5,672 bases of DNA from Candidatus Firestoneibacteriota bacterium. GTDB taxonomy: Bacteria; JACRDZ01. The notes below the pieces were generated by a model, which was given only the letters and a program-made list of their open reading frames with translations, ran no database searches and was not told the DNA's origin. Made by a program: the position numbers and the translations under genes. The DNA lies in contig JACRDZ010000015.1 of assembly GCA_016212735.1 (NCBI GenBank), positions 1 to 5,672 of the forward strand, written 5' to 3'. This document shows, piece by piece, positions 1-5,672 of this stretch. How positions within the stretch are numbered: the stretch's first letter is position 1; every line of letters begins with the position of its first letter.

Positions 1-1865
1 AAAGGTTTGGTATTTTTACATTCAGGGAATCCTGGACATGCAAGGAATTTACCATGACGTCCCCATTTGGTAACCATTTTTTTACCGCAATTTTCACAAA
101 TTATATCAGTTTCAACTTCCATTTCTTTTTTGATATTGCGCATATTGGTTTTTGCATTATCAAGATCACGGCTAAAACTCTTATAGAATTCTTTTAAAGC
201 GGTATCTTTGTCATTTTTCCCTTCCTCAATCTGATCAAGCTCATTTTCCATATTTGCTGTAAATTCTACATTAAGTATATCCGGGAAACTTTGAACAAGT
301 AGAGTTGTTATAGTTTTACCCAATTCTGTCGGATAAAAACACCTGTCTTTTTTCTCAACATAATCTCTGTTTTGAATTGTAGTAATAATACTTGCATATG
401 TACTTGGACGTCCAATTCCATTTTCTTCCAGAGCTTTTACAAGAGTAGCTTCATTATATCTTGCAGGCGGTTTTGTAAAATGCTGTGAAGGGTCCAGTTT
501 AATTAGTAATAGATTTTCACCAATTACAAGACGAGGTAAAAATTTATCAACATTTGGAGTCTCTGAATCGTCTTCCTGTGATGAACCATTATTATTTTTT
601 GTTTCTTCGTAAACTGCGGTAAATCCTTTTTCAATAATTATTGATCCAACAGCAATAAAAGTATAATTTTTAGCCTGTATATAAGCAGTTGTAACATCAA
701 AAACCTGTGGTGTCATCTGACTTGCAATAAATCTTTTCCATATAAGAGAATAAAGTTTGTATTGATCAGGAGTAAGTCCATTCTTAATTTTATCAGGTTC
801 CATGTCTATGATTGTTGGTCGTATTGCTTCGTGTGCTTCCTGAGCGCTTTTAGCATTTTTAAATATATTAGGTTTTTCCGGCAGATATTGATTCCCAAAT
901 TTATTATTAATATATTCTCTAACATTTTGTATCGCTTCATCTGATATTCTGGTTGAATCTGTACGCATATAAGTAATTAATCCGACAGTACCTTTATCTT
1001 CTATTGTCAGTCCTTCATATAACTGCTGAGCTATCATCATGGTTTTTTTAGGGGTAAATCCCAGTTTTCGTACTGCTTCCTGTTGAAGTTTGCTTGTTAT
1101 AAAAGGAGGCAAAGTAGATTTCTTTTTTGTTTTTTTCTCAATATTAGATACTTGATAAGCTGCACCATCAAGTTCTTTTATAATTTGATTATTCTGTTCC
1201 TGATTTTCAATTTTAAGTTTGATATTGTCTTTCTTATCCAGTTTTGCCTGAAATCGTTCTTTTTTATCAGTTTCTAATTCGGCAAGAATTTCCCAGTATT
1301 CCTCTTTAACAAAATTTTCTATATCTTTTTCACGTTCACAAATCAATCTAACTGCAACTGATTGAACACGTCCTGCACTTAATCCTTTACGTACTTTTTT
1401 CCATAATAAAGGGCTCAGCATATATCCAACAATTCTATCAAGAACCCGTCTGGCTTGTTGTGCATTTACTTTTTTTGTGTCTACTTCCCCGGGATGGGCT
1501 ACTGCATTAATAACTGCTTTTTTTGTAATTTCGTTAAATATAACCCTATATATATTACTGCAGATATTTTTCAATTCTTCTTTTAGATGCCAGCAGATCA
1601 TTTCTCCTTCTCTGTCAGGGTCTGGAGCAAGGTATATATTTTTGACCCCAGATGCGGTTTTCTTTATATCTTTTAATAAATCTTTTCTTCCTTTAATAAA
1701 AACATAATCAGGTTCAAAATTCTCAAGATTCACACCAAGTTTTTTAGCTGGTAAATCTTTTATATGTCCCATTGAAGCTTTTACTATAAAATTCGGGCCT
1801 AATATTTTATTTATTGTTTTTGCTTTAGACGGGGACTCTACAATTAATAATGATTTTTCTTTCAC
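1..1865 (-). CDS. topA: DNA topoisomerase I (type IA), 3' end cut by window edge
   Basis: Relaxes negatively supercoiled DNA in the cytoplasm by cutting one strand through a 5'-phosphotyrosine and passing the other strand. About 621 codons are visible; family members usually have 690-870, so the C-terminal zinc-ribbon region is incomplete here. The TOPRIM domain is at the N-terminus, with IVESPSKAKT at residues 8-17 (Glu10) and the metal-binding DPDREGE at 82-88 (Asp82, Asp84, Glu86). The GRVQSVAVRLI segment follows. GLITYMRTDSTR carries the catalytic Tyr299 and Arg301, and HEAIRPT and the GIGRPSTYASII segment lie further on. A four-cysteine zinc ribbon starts at Cys590 and Cys593 and is completed by Cys610 and Cys616. 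I chose the GTG start at 1865-1863 because a GAGGAGG site lies 9 bases upstream and the TOPRIM motif begins right after it, as usual. No catalytic residue is missing. The family assignment is essentially certain. Confidence 0.98.
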   Translation of the reverse strand, partial: MKEKSLLIVESPSKAKTINKILGPNFIVKASMGHIKDLPAKKLGVNLENFEPDYVFIKGRKDLLKDIKKTASGVKNIYLAPDPDREGEMICWHLKEELKNICSNIYRVIFNEITKKAVINAVAHPGEVDTKKVNAQQARRVLDRIVGYMLSPLLWKKVRKGLSAGRVQSVAVRLICEREKDIENFVKEEYWEILAELETDKKERFQAKLDKKDNIKLKIENQEQNNQIIKELDGAAYQVSNIEKKTKKKSTLPPFITSKLQQEAVRKLGFTPKKTMMIAQQLYEGLTIEDKGTVGLITYMRTDSTRISDEAIQNVREYINNKFGNQYLPEKPNIFKNAKSAQEAHEAIRPTIIDMEPDKIKNGLTPDQYKLYSLIWKRFIASQMTPQVFDVTTAYIQAKNYTFIAVGSIIIEKGFTAVYEETKNNNGSSQEDDSETPNVDKFLPRLVIGENLLLIKLDPSQHFTKPPARYNEATLVKALEENGIGRPSTYASIITTIQNRDYVEKKDRCFYPTELGKTITTLLVQSFPDILNVEFTANMENELDQIEEGKNDKDTALKEFYKSFSRDLDNAKTNMRNIKKEMEVETDIICENCGKKMVTKWGRHGKFLACPGFPECKNTKP

Positions 1866-1874
1866 TCTCTTTTT

Positions 1875-1881
1875 CCTCCTC
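1875..1881 (-). promoter_or_regulatory. Ribosome-binding site of topA
   Basis: On the minus strand this reads GAGGAGG, a near-perfect Shine-Dalgarno sequence, 9 bases before the GTG at 1865. It decides the non-ATG start of topA. Confidence 0.88.
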
Positions 1882-1887
1882 AATATC

Positions 1888-1915
1888 AGTATTAAATATT
1901 TAAGTTGTAAATACT
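1888..1915. repeat. Inverted repeat and palindrome at the topA transcription start
   Basis: AGTATT at 1888-1893 is repeated inverted as AATACT at 1910-1915, overlapping the -10 box. Between them lies a perfect 12-bp palindrome, TTAAATATTTAA (1892-1903), next to the predicted transcription start. The position suits an operator, or a flexible AT-rich element sensitive to supercoiling. In DNA this AT-rich, short palindromes also arise by chance, so the function is unproven. It is not a terminator: there is no GC stem and no T-tract. Confidence 0.35.
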
Positions 1916-1939
1916 ATCAATAAGATAATTTATTGTCAA
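1911..1939 (-). promoter_or_regulatory. Sigma-70-type promoter of topA
   Basis: On the minus strand there is a perfect -35 box TTGACA (1939-1934), a 17-bp spacer and a -10 box TAGTAT (1916-1911). TGA stands immediately before the -10, giving an extended -10 arrangement. The expected transcription start is near 1904, leaving a leader of about 39 bases that contains the GAGGAGG ribosome site. It lies in the 105-base gap between dprA and topA, so topA can be transcribed independently of dprA. Assignment is by match to consensus only. Confidence 0.75.
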
Positions 1940-1970
1940 CTTATTATTTATAATCGTATCTTAGAATCCA

Positions 1971-3092
1971 TTAAATCTGTATGAAATTTTTGCCTGGCAA
2001 TTGTCTTATTTTTCCTTTAAGTTCAAGACTTAATAATAAAGAAAAGATATTATACAAACAGGATTTTTTAGCTGCAAGTATAATATTATCAATATGTACA
2101 GCTTCAGAATTGCTTATTAGTCCCAATGCTTTCTCCTCTTCAATGCTTAAAACAATTTCTTCTTTATTTTCCTTCGTTTTCTTAAGGAATTCACCGCATA
2201 TTGATTTTACAAGAGGACTTAATTCATCAATAATATCGTCTGCATTCTGGACTAATTTAGCTTCTCCTTTTTTGATAAGAGTATTAGTCCCTATACTTTT
2301 TTTACTTGTAAGATTACCAGGTACAGCAAATATTTCTCTTCCTTCTTCAAGAGCATAACCAGCAGTAATTAAAGAACCGCTTTTTTCTCCTGCTTCAATC
2401 AAAAGAGTACCTAAAGACAAGCCATTAATAATTCTATTCCTGCGCGGGAAATTAAACTTATTAGGTCCTGTTCCGAGAGGGAATTCACTTATAACAGCAC
2501 CGTTCTCTGAAACAGCTTTATAAAGTGCACGATTTTCAGGCGGATAAATAATATCTAAACCGCATCCCATAACAGCTATTGTACGGCCTCCGCAATCCAG
2601 CGTTGTTTGGTGAGCAACGGAATCTATACCGCGTGCCAGTCCGCTTACAATAGTAATTCCAGAACATATTAATTCCCTGCACAGGGTTTGAGTAACAACT
2701 TTACCATATATTGTAGCAACACGTGCACCAACAATAGCTAAAGACACACGATCAACGTCTTTTATTTCTCCATGAATATATAATATAGGAGGAGGTAAAA
2801 ATATAGATTTTAAATTAACTGGATAATGTATATCAGTAAGTTTTAATACTTTAATATTATTTTTTTCTATCCATGATATTTGTTTTGAAATGCTTATTTT
2901 ATTTTTGTTATTAAGAATTGAATCTGCAGTTTTTTCGTTTATACCTTGAACATGCAATAAATCATTTTTACTTGCAGAAAATATATTTTCTGGAGATTTG
3001 AAATGCTCCAGCAGTTTATAAAGACCTTGAGGCCCAATATACGGAATATTATGTAGAGTTATCCATGATGAAATTGAGTTATCTTGCATCAT
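1971..3092 (-). CDS. dprA: DNA-processing protein DprA (Smf family)
   Basis: A cytoplasmic single-stranded-DNA-binding protein that loads RecA onto incoming DNA during natural transformation; it is also widely present in bacteria not known to be competent. The 373 residues match the usual length. The N-terminal part has helix-hairpin-helix-like segments around residues 15-31 and 45-60. The central Rossmann-like DprA domain runs from about 115 to 290: VGAR (121-124), SGLARGIDSVAH (150-161), GCGLDIIYP (176-184), SEFPLG (202-207), FPRRNRIING (215-224), EAGEKSGSLITA (233-244) and VPGN (257-260). A C-terminal winged-helix region of the DprA type covers about 313-373. Two Met codons open the frame (3092 and 3089); neither has a clear Shine-Dalgarno site, so the start is the least certain part. 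It is followed 105 bases later by topA on the same strand with no visible terminator between them. No competence genes are seen nearby. Confidence 0.96.
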   Translation of the reverse strand: MMQDNSISSWITLHNIPYIGPQGLYKLLEHFKSPENIFSASKNDLLHVQGINEKTADSILNNKNKISISKQISWIEKNNIKVLKLTDIHYPVNLKSIFLPPPILYIHGEIKDVDRVSLAIVGARVATIYGKVVTQTLCRELICSGITIVSGLARGIDSVAHQTTLDCGGRTIAVMGCGLDIIYPPENRALYKAVSENGAVISEFPLGTGPNKFNFPRRNRIINGLSLGTLLIEAGEKSGSLITAGYALEEGREIFAVPGNLTSKKSIGTNTLIKKGEAKLVQNADDIIDELSPLVKSICGEFLKKTKENKEEIVLSIEEEKALGLISNSEAVHIDNIILAAKKSCLYNIFSLLLSLELKGKIRQLPGKNFIQI

Positions 3093-3101
3093 GGTTGTGA
3101 A

Positions 3102-3130
3102 GTATTACATATAATAAATAAAAAAGTCAA
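3102..3130 (-). promoter_or_regulatory. Probable promoter of dprA
   Basis: On the minus strand the -35 box TTGACT (3130-3125) is followed by a 17-bp spacer and TAATAC (3107-3102). An overlapping better -10 match, TGTAAT (3109-3104), would have a 15-bp spacer. Either choice puts the transcription start about 3-6 bases from the first ATG of dprA, so the mRNA would be leaderless or nearly so. The -35 is convincing; the -10 is ambiguous. Confidence 0.5.
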
Positions 3131-3159
3131 TATTAAAATGTTACAATAATGAATTTTTC

Positions 3160-3188
3160 TTGACAAAATGATTTATGTGTTGAATAAT
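3160..3188 (+). promoter_or_regulatory. Sigma-70-type promoter of the STAS gene
   Basis: A perfect TTGACA (3160-3165), a 17-bp spacer and AATAAT (3183-3188, five of six matches to TATAAT) lie upstream of the STAS gene. The expected start near 3195 gives a leader of about 29 bases. It is back to back with the dprA promoter; the two -35 boxes are separated by 29 bases, so one bound regulator could affect both genes. Confidence 0.7.
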
Positions 3189-3211
3189 TATAAGCATTAT
3201 TAAAACCTATT

Positions 3212-3217
3212 AGGAGG
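3212..3217 (+). promoter_or_regulatory. Ribosome-binding site of the STAS gene
   Basis: A perfect AGGAGG, 6 bases before the ATG at 3224. It fixes that start and suggests efficient translation. Confidence 0.9.
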
Positions 3218-3223
3218 ACATAT

Positions 3224-3574
3224 ATGGAAATAAATGAAAAAGAAGTTGATGGTATAACAATTTTAGAAATCAAGGGAGATATAATGGCAGATAATAGAAA
3301 TGAACTAAAGGTAAAATTTGCTTCCTTGATAGAAAACGGCAAAATAAAAATTGTACTTAATTTTAAAGATATTTATGTGATAGACAGTTCTGGAATAGGT
3401 TTATTGATTTCTACATTGCAAAAAGTCAGAGAAAAAAATGGAGATATAAAAATACTAAATATCAGCGGATTTGCAAAGAGAACATTTAATGTTACAGGAT
3501 TAAATAATATTTTTCATATATTCAGCAGTCAGGATAAAGCAGTTGGAAGTTTTTCAGTTGGAGATAATTTTTAA
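3224..3574 (+). CDS. STAS-domain anti-sigma-factor antagonist (SpoIIAA/RsbV-like)
   Basis: A 116-residue single-domain cytoplasmic protein. Proteins of this family bind an anti-sigma factor or switch-kinase partner when unphosphorylated, releasing the sigma factor or another target, and are inactivated by phosphorylation of a conserved serine. The signature VIDSSGIGLLIS (residues 52-63) is present, with Asp54, Ser55 and Ser56; by analogy with SpoIIAA the second serine is the likely phosphorylation site. An N-terminal strand pair (GITILEIKGDI, 10-20) and a terminal VTGLNNIFHIF-type segment complete the fold. The length matches free-standing antagonists, and there is no transporter or receptor domain. 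No HATPase_c kinase, PP2C phosphatase or sigma factor gene lies in the window, so its partners are elsewhere. It has its own promoter and a strong ribosome site, and its stop is shared with the convergent glycosyltransferase gene. The fold is near certain; the regulated process is unknown. Confidence 0.93.
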   Translation: MEINEKEVDGITILEIKGDIMADNRNELKVKFASLIENGKIKIVLNFKDIYVIDSSGIGLLISTLQKVREKNGDIKILNISGFAKRTFNVTGLNNIFHIFSSQDKAVGSFSVGDNF

Positions 3575-4635
3575 TTTCCAGTAATTTCCAGAGCTAAATC
3601 CAGTACAGTTTTAGCAGATTTTTCCCAATTGAAAAATTTAATTCTTTCTTTTCCCTTATTTATTAAGTCTTTTTTCAAATTATCATCTGTAATAAGAGTA
3701 TGTATGGCTTTTGCAATATCATCTGTATTAAATGGGTCGATATAATAAGCAGCATTCCCGATAACTTCAGGCAGAGATGTAAGATTTGAAGATATTACAG
3801 GACATTCACATGCCATAGCTTCAATCGGGGGAATACCAAAACCTTCATATAAAGAAGGATAAACAAGCATAATGGCGTTTCTGTATAAATCTATTAATGT
3901 TTCATTATTAATATAATCTGTAAATATAACATTTTCAAGTTCATTATTTATTGAAATATTGTTTTTTTTAGGAAATAGTTTATTGGGAGCTCCTGCAATT
4001 ACAAGTTTAATATCTTTTAATTTAAGCTTATAAAAAGCATCTACCAGCCTTTTTAAATTTTTTCTTGGATTTAAAGATCCAACTGCGAGAATATATTCAT
4101 ATTTATTATTTTTTATATTTTCTTTTTGTAAAGCTCTATAAAATTCTGGAGCAACTGCACTATAAATAACATGTATTTTTGAAGGATTAATTTTTAAAAA
4201 CTCTACTATTTTATTTTTTGAATATATACTTCCAGCAAGAATTTTCAATGATTTATTTGCTAAGTTACGTATTATAAAATTATTATAATAAACTGTTTTT
4301 TTATTAAACCATTCTGGATGTTCTATATTGGAAATATCCTGAATAGTTATAATCTGATTATTATAGAAAAATGGAGCAGACGTAGTGAGATTAATTAAAA
4401 GTGGATTTTTTAATTTATTTAGATAAACAGGCAGATCTATTTGCTGAGATTTCATTCCGTTATATGTCTCTGCTTCAAGATATTCTGCTAGTTCTTTATG
4501 TAAGATTCCTGATGAAGAAATAAAGCTTATCTCAGGTTTTAATTTCTTTAAATGTCTGGATATTTCAATAGCAAACCGCTGAACACCGCCTTCAATTCTT
4601 TGGGTTAAGAATTTAGCATTTACAGCTATTTTCAC
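3571..4635 (-). CDS. GT4-family glycosyltransferase (GT-B fold)
   Basis: Transfers a sugar from a nucleotide-sugar donor with retention of configuration, probably during lipopolysaccharide, capsule or other cell-surface glycan synthesis at the inner face of the membrane. From the GTG at 4635 it has 354 residues, typical of the family. The N-terminal acceptor domain opens KIAVNAKFL and has the glycine loop [11 protein letters not shown] (about 15-25). The donor domain has GSLNPRKNL (186-194) and the EX7E signature [12 protein letters not shown], with Glu264 and Glu272. The NPRKN and [11 protein letters not shown] forms resemble mannosyltransferases of this family, but the donor cannot be fixed from sequence alone. 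There is no signal peptide or clear membrane span. The frame is open up to a TTG at 4665, but GTG 4635 has TAAGGA 7 bases upstream and gives the usual start, so I prefer it. It lies 10 bases after the deacetylase gene in the same operon. Its last codons arise from a tandem 10-bp repeat. Confidence 0.92.
   Translation of the reverse strand: MKIAVNAKFLTQRIEGGVQRFAIEISRHLKKLKPEISFISSSGILHKELAEYLEAETYNGMKSQQIDLPVYLNKLKNPLLINLTTSAPFFYNNQIITIQDISNIEHPEWFNKKTVYYNNFIIRNLANKSLKILAGSIYSKNKIVEFLKINPSKIHVIYSAVAPEFYRALQKENIKNNKYEYILAVGSLNPRKNLKRLVDAFYKLKLKDIKLVIAGAPNKLFPKKNNISINNELENVIFTDYINNETLIDLYRNAIMLVYPSLYEGFGIPPIEAMACECPVISSNLTSLPEVIGNAAYYIDPFNTDDIAKAIHTLITDDNLKKDLINKGKERIKFFNWEKSAKTVLDLALEITGN
3572..3591. 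repeat. Perfect tandem 10-bp direct repeat at the end of the glycosyltransferase gene
   Basis: TAATTTCCAG occurs twice without a gap, at 3572-3581 and 3582-3591. It covers the last codons of the glycosyltransferase gene, and its first base begins the stop codon of the STAS gene. Because 10 is not a multiple of 3, the two copies are read in different frames, as LEI then TGN and stop. It looks like a short slippage duplication. Confidence 0.85.
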
Positions 4636-4642
4636 ATAATTG

Positions 4643-4648
4643 TCCTTA
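4643..4648 (-). promoter_or_regulatory. Ribosome-binding site of the glycosyltransferase, overlapping the upstream stop
   Basis: On the minus strand this reads TAAGGA. Its TAA is the stop codon of the deacetylase gene and AAGGA is the Shine-Dalgarno core, 7 bases before the GTG at 4635. The arrangement indicates translational coupling within one mRNA and favours GTG 4635 over the TTG at 4665. Confidence 0.8.
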
Positions 4649-5584
4649 TTTTGTGAGAGATTCAATATGCACGCATACTGATCGTGCTAGAGCTTTTAAA
4701 TTATATCCTCCCTCAAGTACAGAAATGATTTTACCGCTGCATGTTTTATCTGCAAGTTTTTTTACAATTTCAGTCATTTTTACATATCCTGATTCTGTAA
4801 CTGGAAGCTGTGCTAAAAAATCTTCTTTGTGGCTGTCAAATCCAGCGGAAATCATTATAAGATCTGGTTTGAATTTTTCTGCTTCAGGTAAAAGTCCATC
4901 GGAAAAATATTTTATGAAATCTTCTTCATTTATACCGCTTTTTACAGGAATATTTATAGTGAAACCTTTCCCTTTTCCAGAACCTGTTTCTTCTTTTCTC
5001 CCAGTACCCGGATAGTGAGGGAATTGGTGAATTGAAAAGTATAATACAGAAGGATCATCATAGAATATATGCTGAGTCCCGTTCCCATGATGTGCGTCCC
5101 AATCAATAATTAGTATTTTTTTTATTTTATATTTATTTTGCGCATATCGTGCTCCTATTGCAATATTATTAAAAAGGCAGAATCCCATTCCTTGAGCTAT
5201 TTCTGCATGATGACCAGGAGGACGAATTGCACAAAAAACGTTTTTTACTTCCCCATTTACTATTGCATCAACTGCGCGCAGAACACCTCCAACAGCAACA
5301 AGAGCAACATTATATGATTCTTCACATATAACTGTATCCATATCAATATTACGAATATTTTGTGTGCATTTTTTCCATACTTCTTTTGCATAGTCAGCAT
5401 CATGAATAAGAGATATCTCCTGTTCTGTTGCTTTATATGGATCTAAATGAATAAGTTTATTATATAAAGATGTTTCTTTTAATATATCAATAATAGCCTG
5501 TAATCTTTTTGGACTTTCTGGATGATGTCCTGTATCATGTTTGAGATAGTATGGACTATAAACAAAACCTGTTTTAGAAGTCAT
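4646..5584 (-). CDS. Histone deacetylase family amidohydrolase (AcuC/AphA/HDAC-like)
   Basis: A zinc-dependent amidohydrolase of the arginase/deacetylase fold, cytoplasmic, with no signal peptide. Bacterial members remove acetyl groups from acetyl-lysine, acetyl-polyamines or similar amides. The 312 residues are a normal single-domain length. The N-terminus has HDTGHHPESPKRLQAI (16-31). The catalytic histidine pair is His125-His126 in RPPGHHAE. IDWDAHHGNG (160-169) gives zinc ligands Asp163 and His165, and SAGFDSH (246-252) gives Asp250. EGGYN (291-295) supplies the transition-state Tyr294, equivalent to Tyr306 of human HDAC8. All catalytic residues are present, so the enzyme should be active. 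EGGYN and AGFDSH resemble the class II or acetylpolyamine amidohydrolase branch, but the substrate cannot be settled by eye; no acuA or acuB gene is nearby. The ATG at 5584 has AAGGA 9 bases upstream. It is the first gene of an operon with the glycosyltransferase. Confidence 0.96.
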   Translation of the reverse strand: MTSKTGFVYSPYYLKHDTGHHPESPKRLQAIIDILKETSLYNKLIHLDPYKATEQEISLIHDADYAKEVWKKCTQNIRNIDMDTVICEESYNVALVAVGGVLRAVDAIVNGEVKNVFCAIRPPGHHAEIAQGMGFCLFNNIAIGARYAQNKYKIKKILIIDWDAHHGNGTQHIFYDDPSVLYFSIHQFPHYPGTGRKEETGSGKGKGFTINIPVKSGINEEDFIKYFSDGLLPEAEKFKPDLIMISAGFDSHKEDFLAQLPVTESGYVKMTEIVKKLADKTCSGKIISVLEGGYNLKALARSVCVHIESLTK

Positions 5585-5593
5585 AATATGTTT

Positions 5594-5598
5594 TCCTT
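5594..5598 (-). promoter_or_regulatory. Ribosome-binding site of the deacetylase gene
   Basis: AAGGA on the minus strand, 9 bases before the ATG at 5584. The same core motif serves the second gene of the operon. Confidence 0.75.
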
Positions 5599-5621
5599 AT
5601 ATTGAAAATCAAACATATAAT

Positions 5622-5652
5622 ATTATAACATAATTCATTAATACATGCACAA
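5622..5652 (-). promoter_or_regulatory. Extended -10 promoter of the deacetylase-glycosyltransferase operon
   Basis: On the minus strand a perfect TATAAT (5627-5622) is preceded by TGT, giving an ideal TGnTATAAT extended -10. No good -35 is seen at normal spacing; the best candidate is TTGTGC (5652-5647), with a long 19-bp spacer. The expected transcription start near 5615 gives a leader of about 31 bases. A perfect extended -10 with a weak -35 is common for constitutive or activator-assisted promoters. Confidence 0.65.
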
Positions 5653-5669
5653 AATTGTTTAAATGCACA
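5645..5669. repeat. Pair of ATGCACA direct repeats upstream of the deacetylase promoter
   Basis: ATGCACA occurs at 5645-5651 and again at 5663-5669, 18 bases start to start, overlapping and just upstream of the -35 position. The spacing is close to, but not exactly, two helical turns. They could be binding sites for a regulator that compensates for the weak -35. The second copy is near the right edge, so further copies may lie outside the window. Confidence 0.35.
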
Positions 5670-5672
5670 CAA

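Noticed and set aside
762..1707. Three short plus-strand open frames (762-944, 1083-1277, 1477-1707) with hydrophobic, Phe/Ile-rich products
   Set aside because: They lie antisense to well-conserved topA codons, lack ribosome sites and have the Phe/Ile-rich composition expected from the complement of Lys-rich AT-biased coding sequence.
1866..1970. Possible terminator between dprA and topA
   Set aside because: No GC-containing stem followed by a T-run is present on the minus strand; the notable signals there are the topA promoter, the AT palindrome/inverted repeat and the ribosome site.
1981..2358. Plus-strand open frame of 125 codons
   Set aside because: It is antisense to the conserved DprA C-terminal half, with no ribosome site and no recognisable motif.
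3183..3201. AATAAT / ATTATT inverted repeat over the STAS gene -10 region
   Set aside because: The six-bp stem is entirely A/T and such matches are expected by chance in this composition; not enough to call an operator or terminator.
3133..3342. Minus-strand open frame across the divergent promoter region and the start of the STAS gene
   Set aside because: It would cover both promoters and the start of a clearly real gene, and it has no Shine-Dalgarno site or family resemblance.
4653..5015. Plus-strand open frame of 120 codons
   Set aside because: It is antisense to the zinc-ligand and EGGYN region of the deacetylase; composition is that of a shadow frame.
1..5672. A defence system, mobile element or CRISPR array
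   Set aside because: All five genes belong to well-known chromosomal families. No transposase, integrase, terminal inverted repeats, spaced repeats or tRNA-like sequence could be seen on either strand.

Overview
The window is an AT-rich piece of an ordinary bacterial chromosome (roughly 30% G+C by eye) using the standard genetic code. It carries five protein genes, packed tightly, with no mobile element, CRISPR array, RNA gene or phage gene that I could recognise. From left to right they are topA (minus, 3' end cut by the left edge), dprA (minus), a small STAS-domain anti-sigma-factor antagonist (plus), a GT4-family glycosyltransferase (minus) and a class II histone-deacetylase-like amidohydrolase (minus).

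All four upstream regions show housekeeping-type (sigma-70/sigma-A) promoter elements. Three have TTGACA or TTGACT boxes with exactly 17-bp spacers, and the fourth has an extended TGTTATAAT -10. Four of the five genes have a purine-rich Shine-Dalgarno site; dprA is the exception. The adjacent topA and dprA genes are a common bacterial pairing. The combination of a deacetylase-like gene, a glycosyltransferase, a STAS protein, dprA and topA in an AT-rich genome would fit a Gram-negative anaerobe such as a Deferribacteres or related deltaproteobacterial lineage. That placement is a low-confidence guess from memory, not shown by the sequence.

Layout: 1-1865 topA; 1866-1970 topA promoter and leader; 1971-3092 dprA; 3093-3223 back-to-back promoters for dprA and the STAS gene; 3224-3574 STAS gene; 3571-4635 glycosyltransferase, convergent with the STAS gene and sharing its TTAA stop; 4636-4645 ten-base gap; 4646-5584 deacetylase; 5585-5672 deacetylase promoter region. 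No gene-free stretch exceeds about 130 bases.

The deacetylase and glycosyltransferase form a clear two-gene operon: the stop codon of the first lies inside the ribosome-binding site of the second. DprA and TopA are both DNA-handling enzymes and may be partly co-transcribed, as no terminator is visible between them, although topA has its own strong promoter. The STAS protein is alone, with no kinase or anti-sigma partner in the window. I see no strong evidence of a new system. The most interesting details are architectural: a tandem 10-bp repeat that supplies the glycosyltransferase stop, the shared convergent stop, a possible leaderless dprA mRNA, and a palindrome at the topA transcription start.
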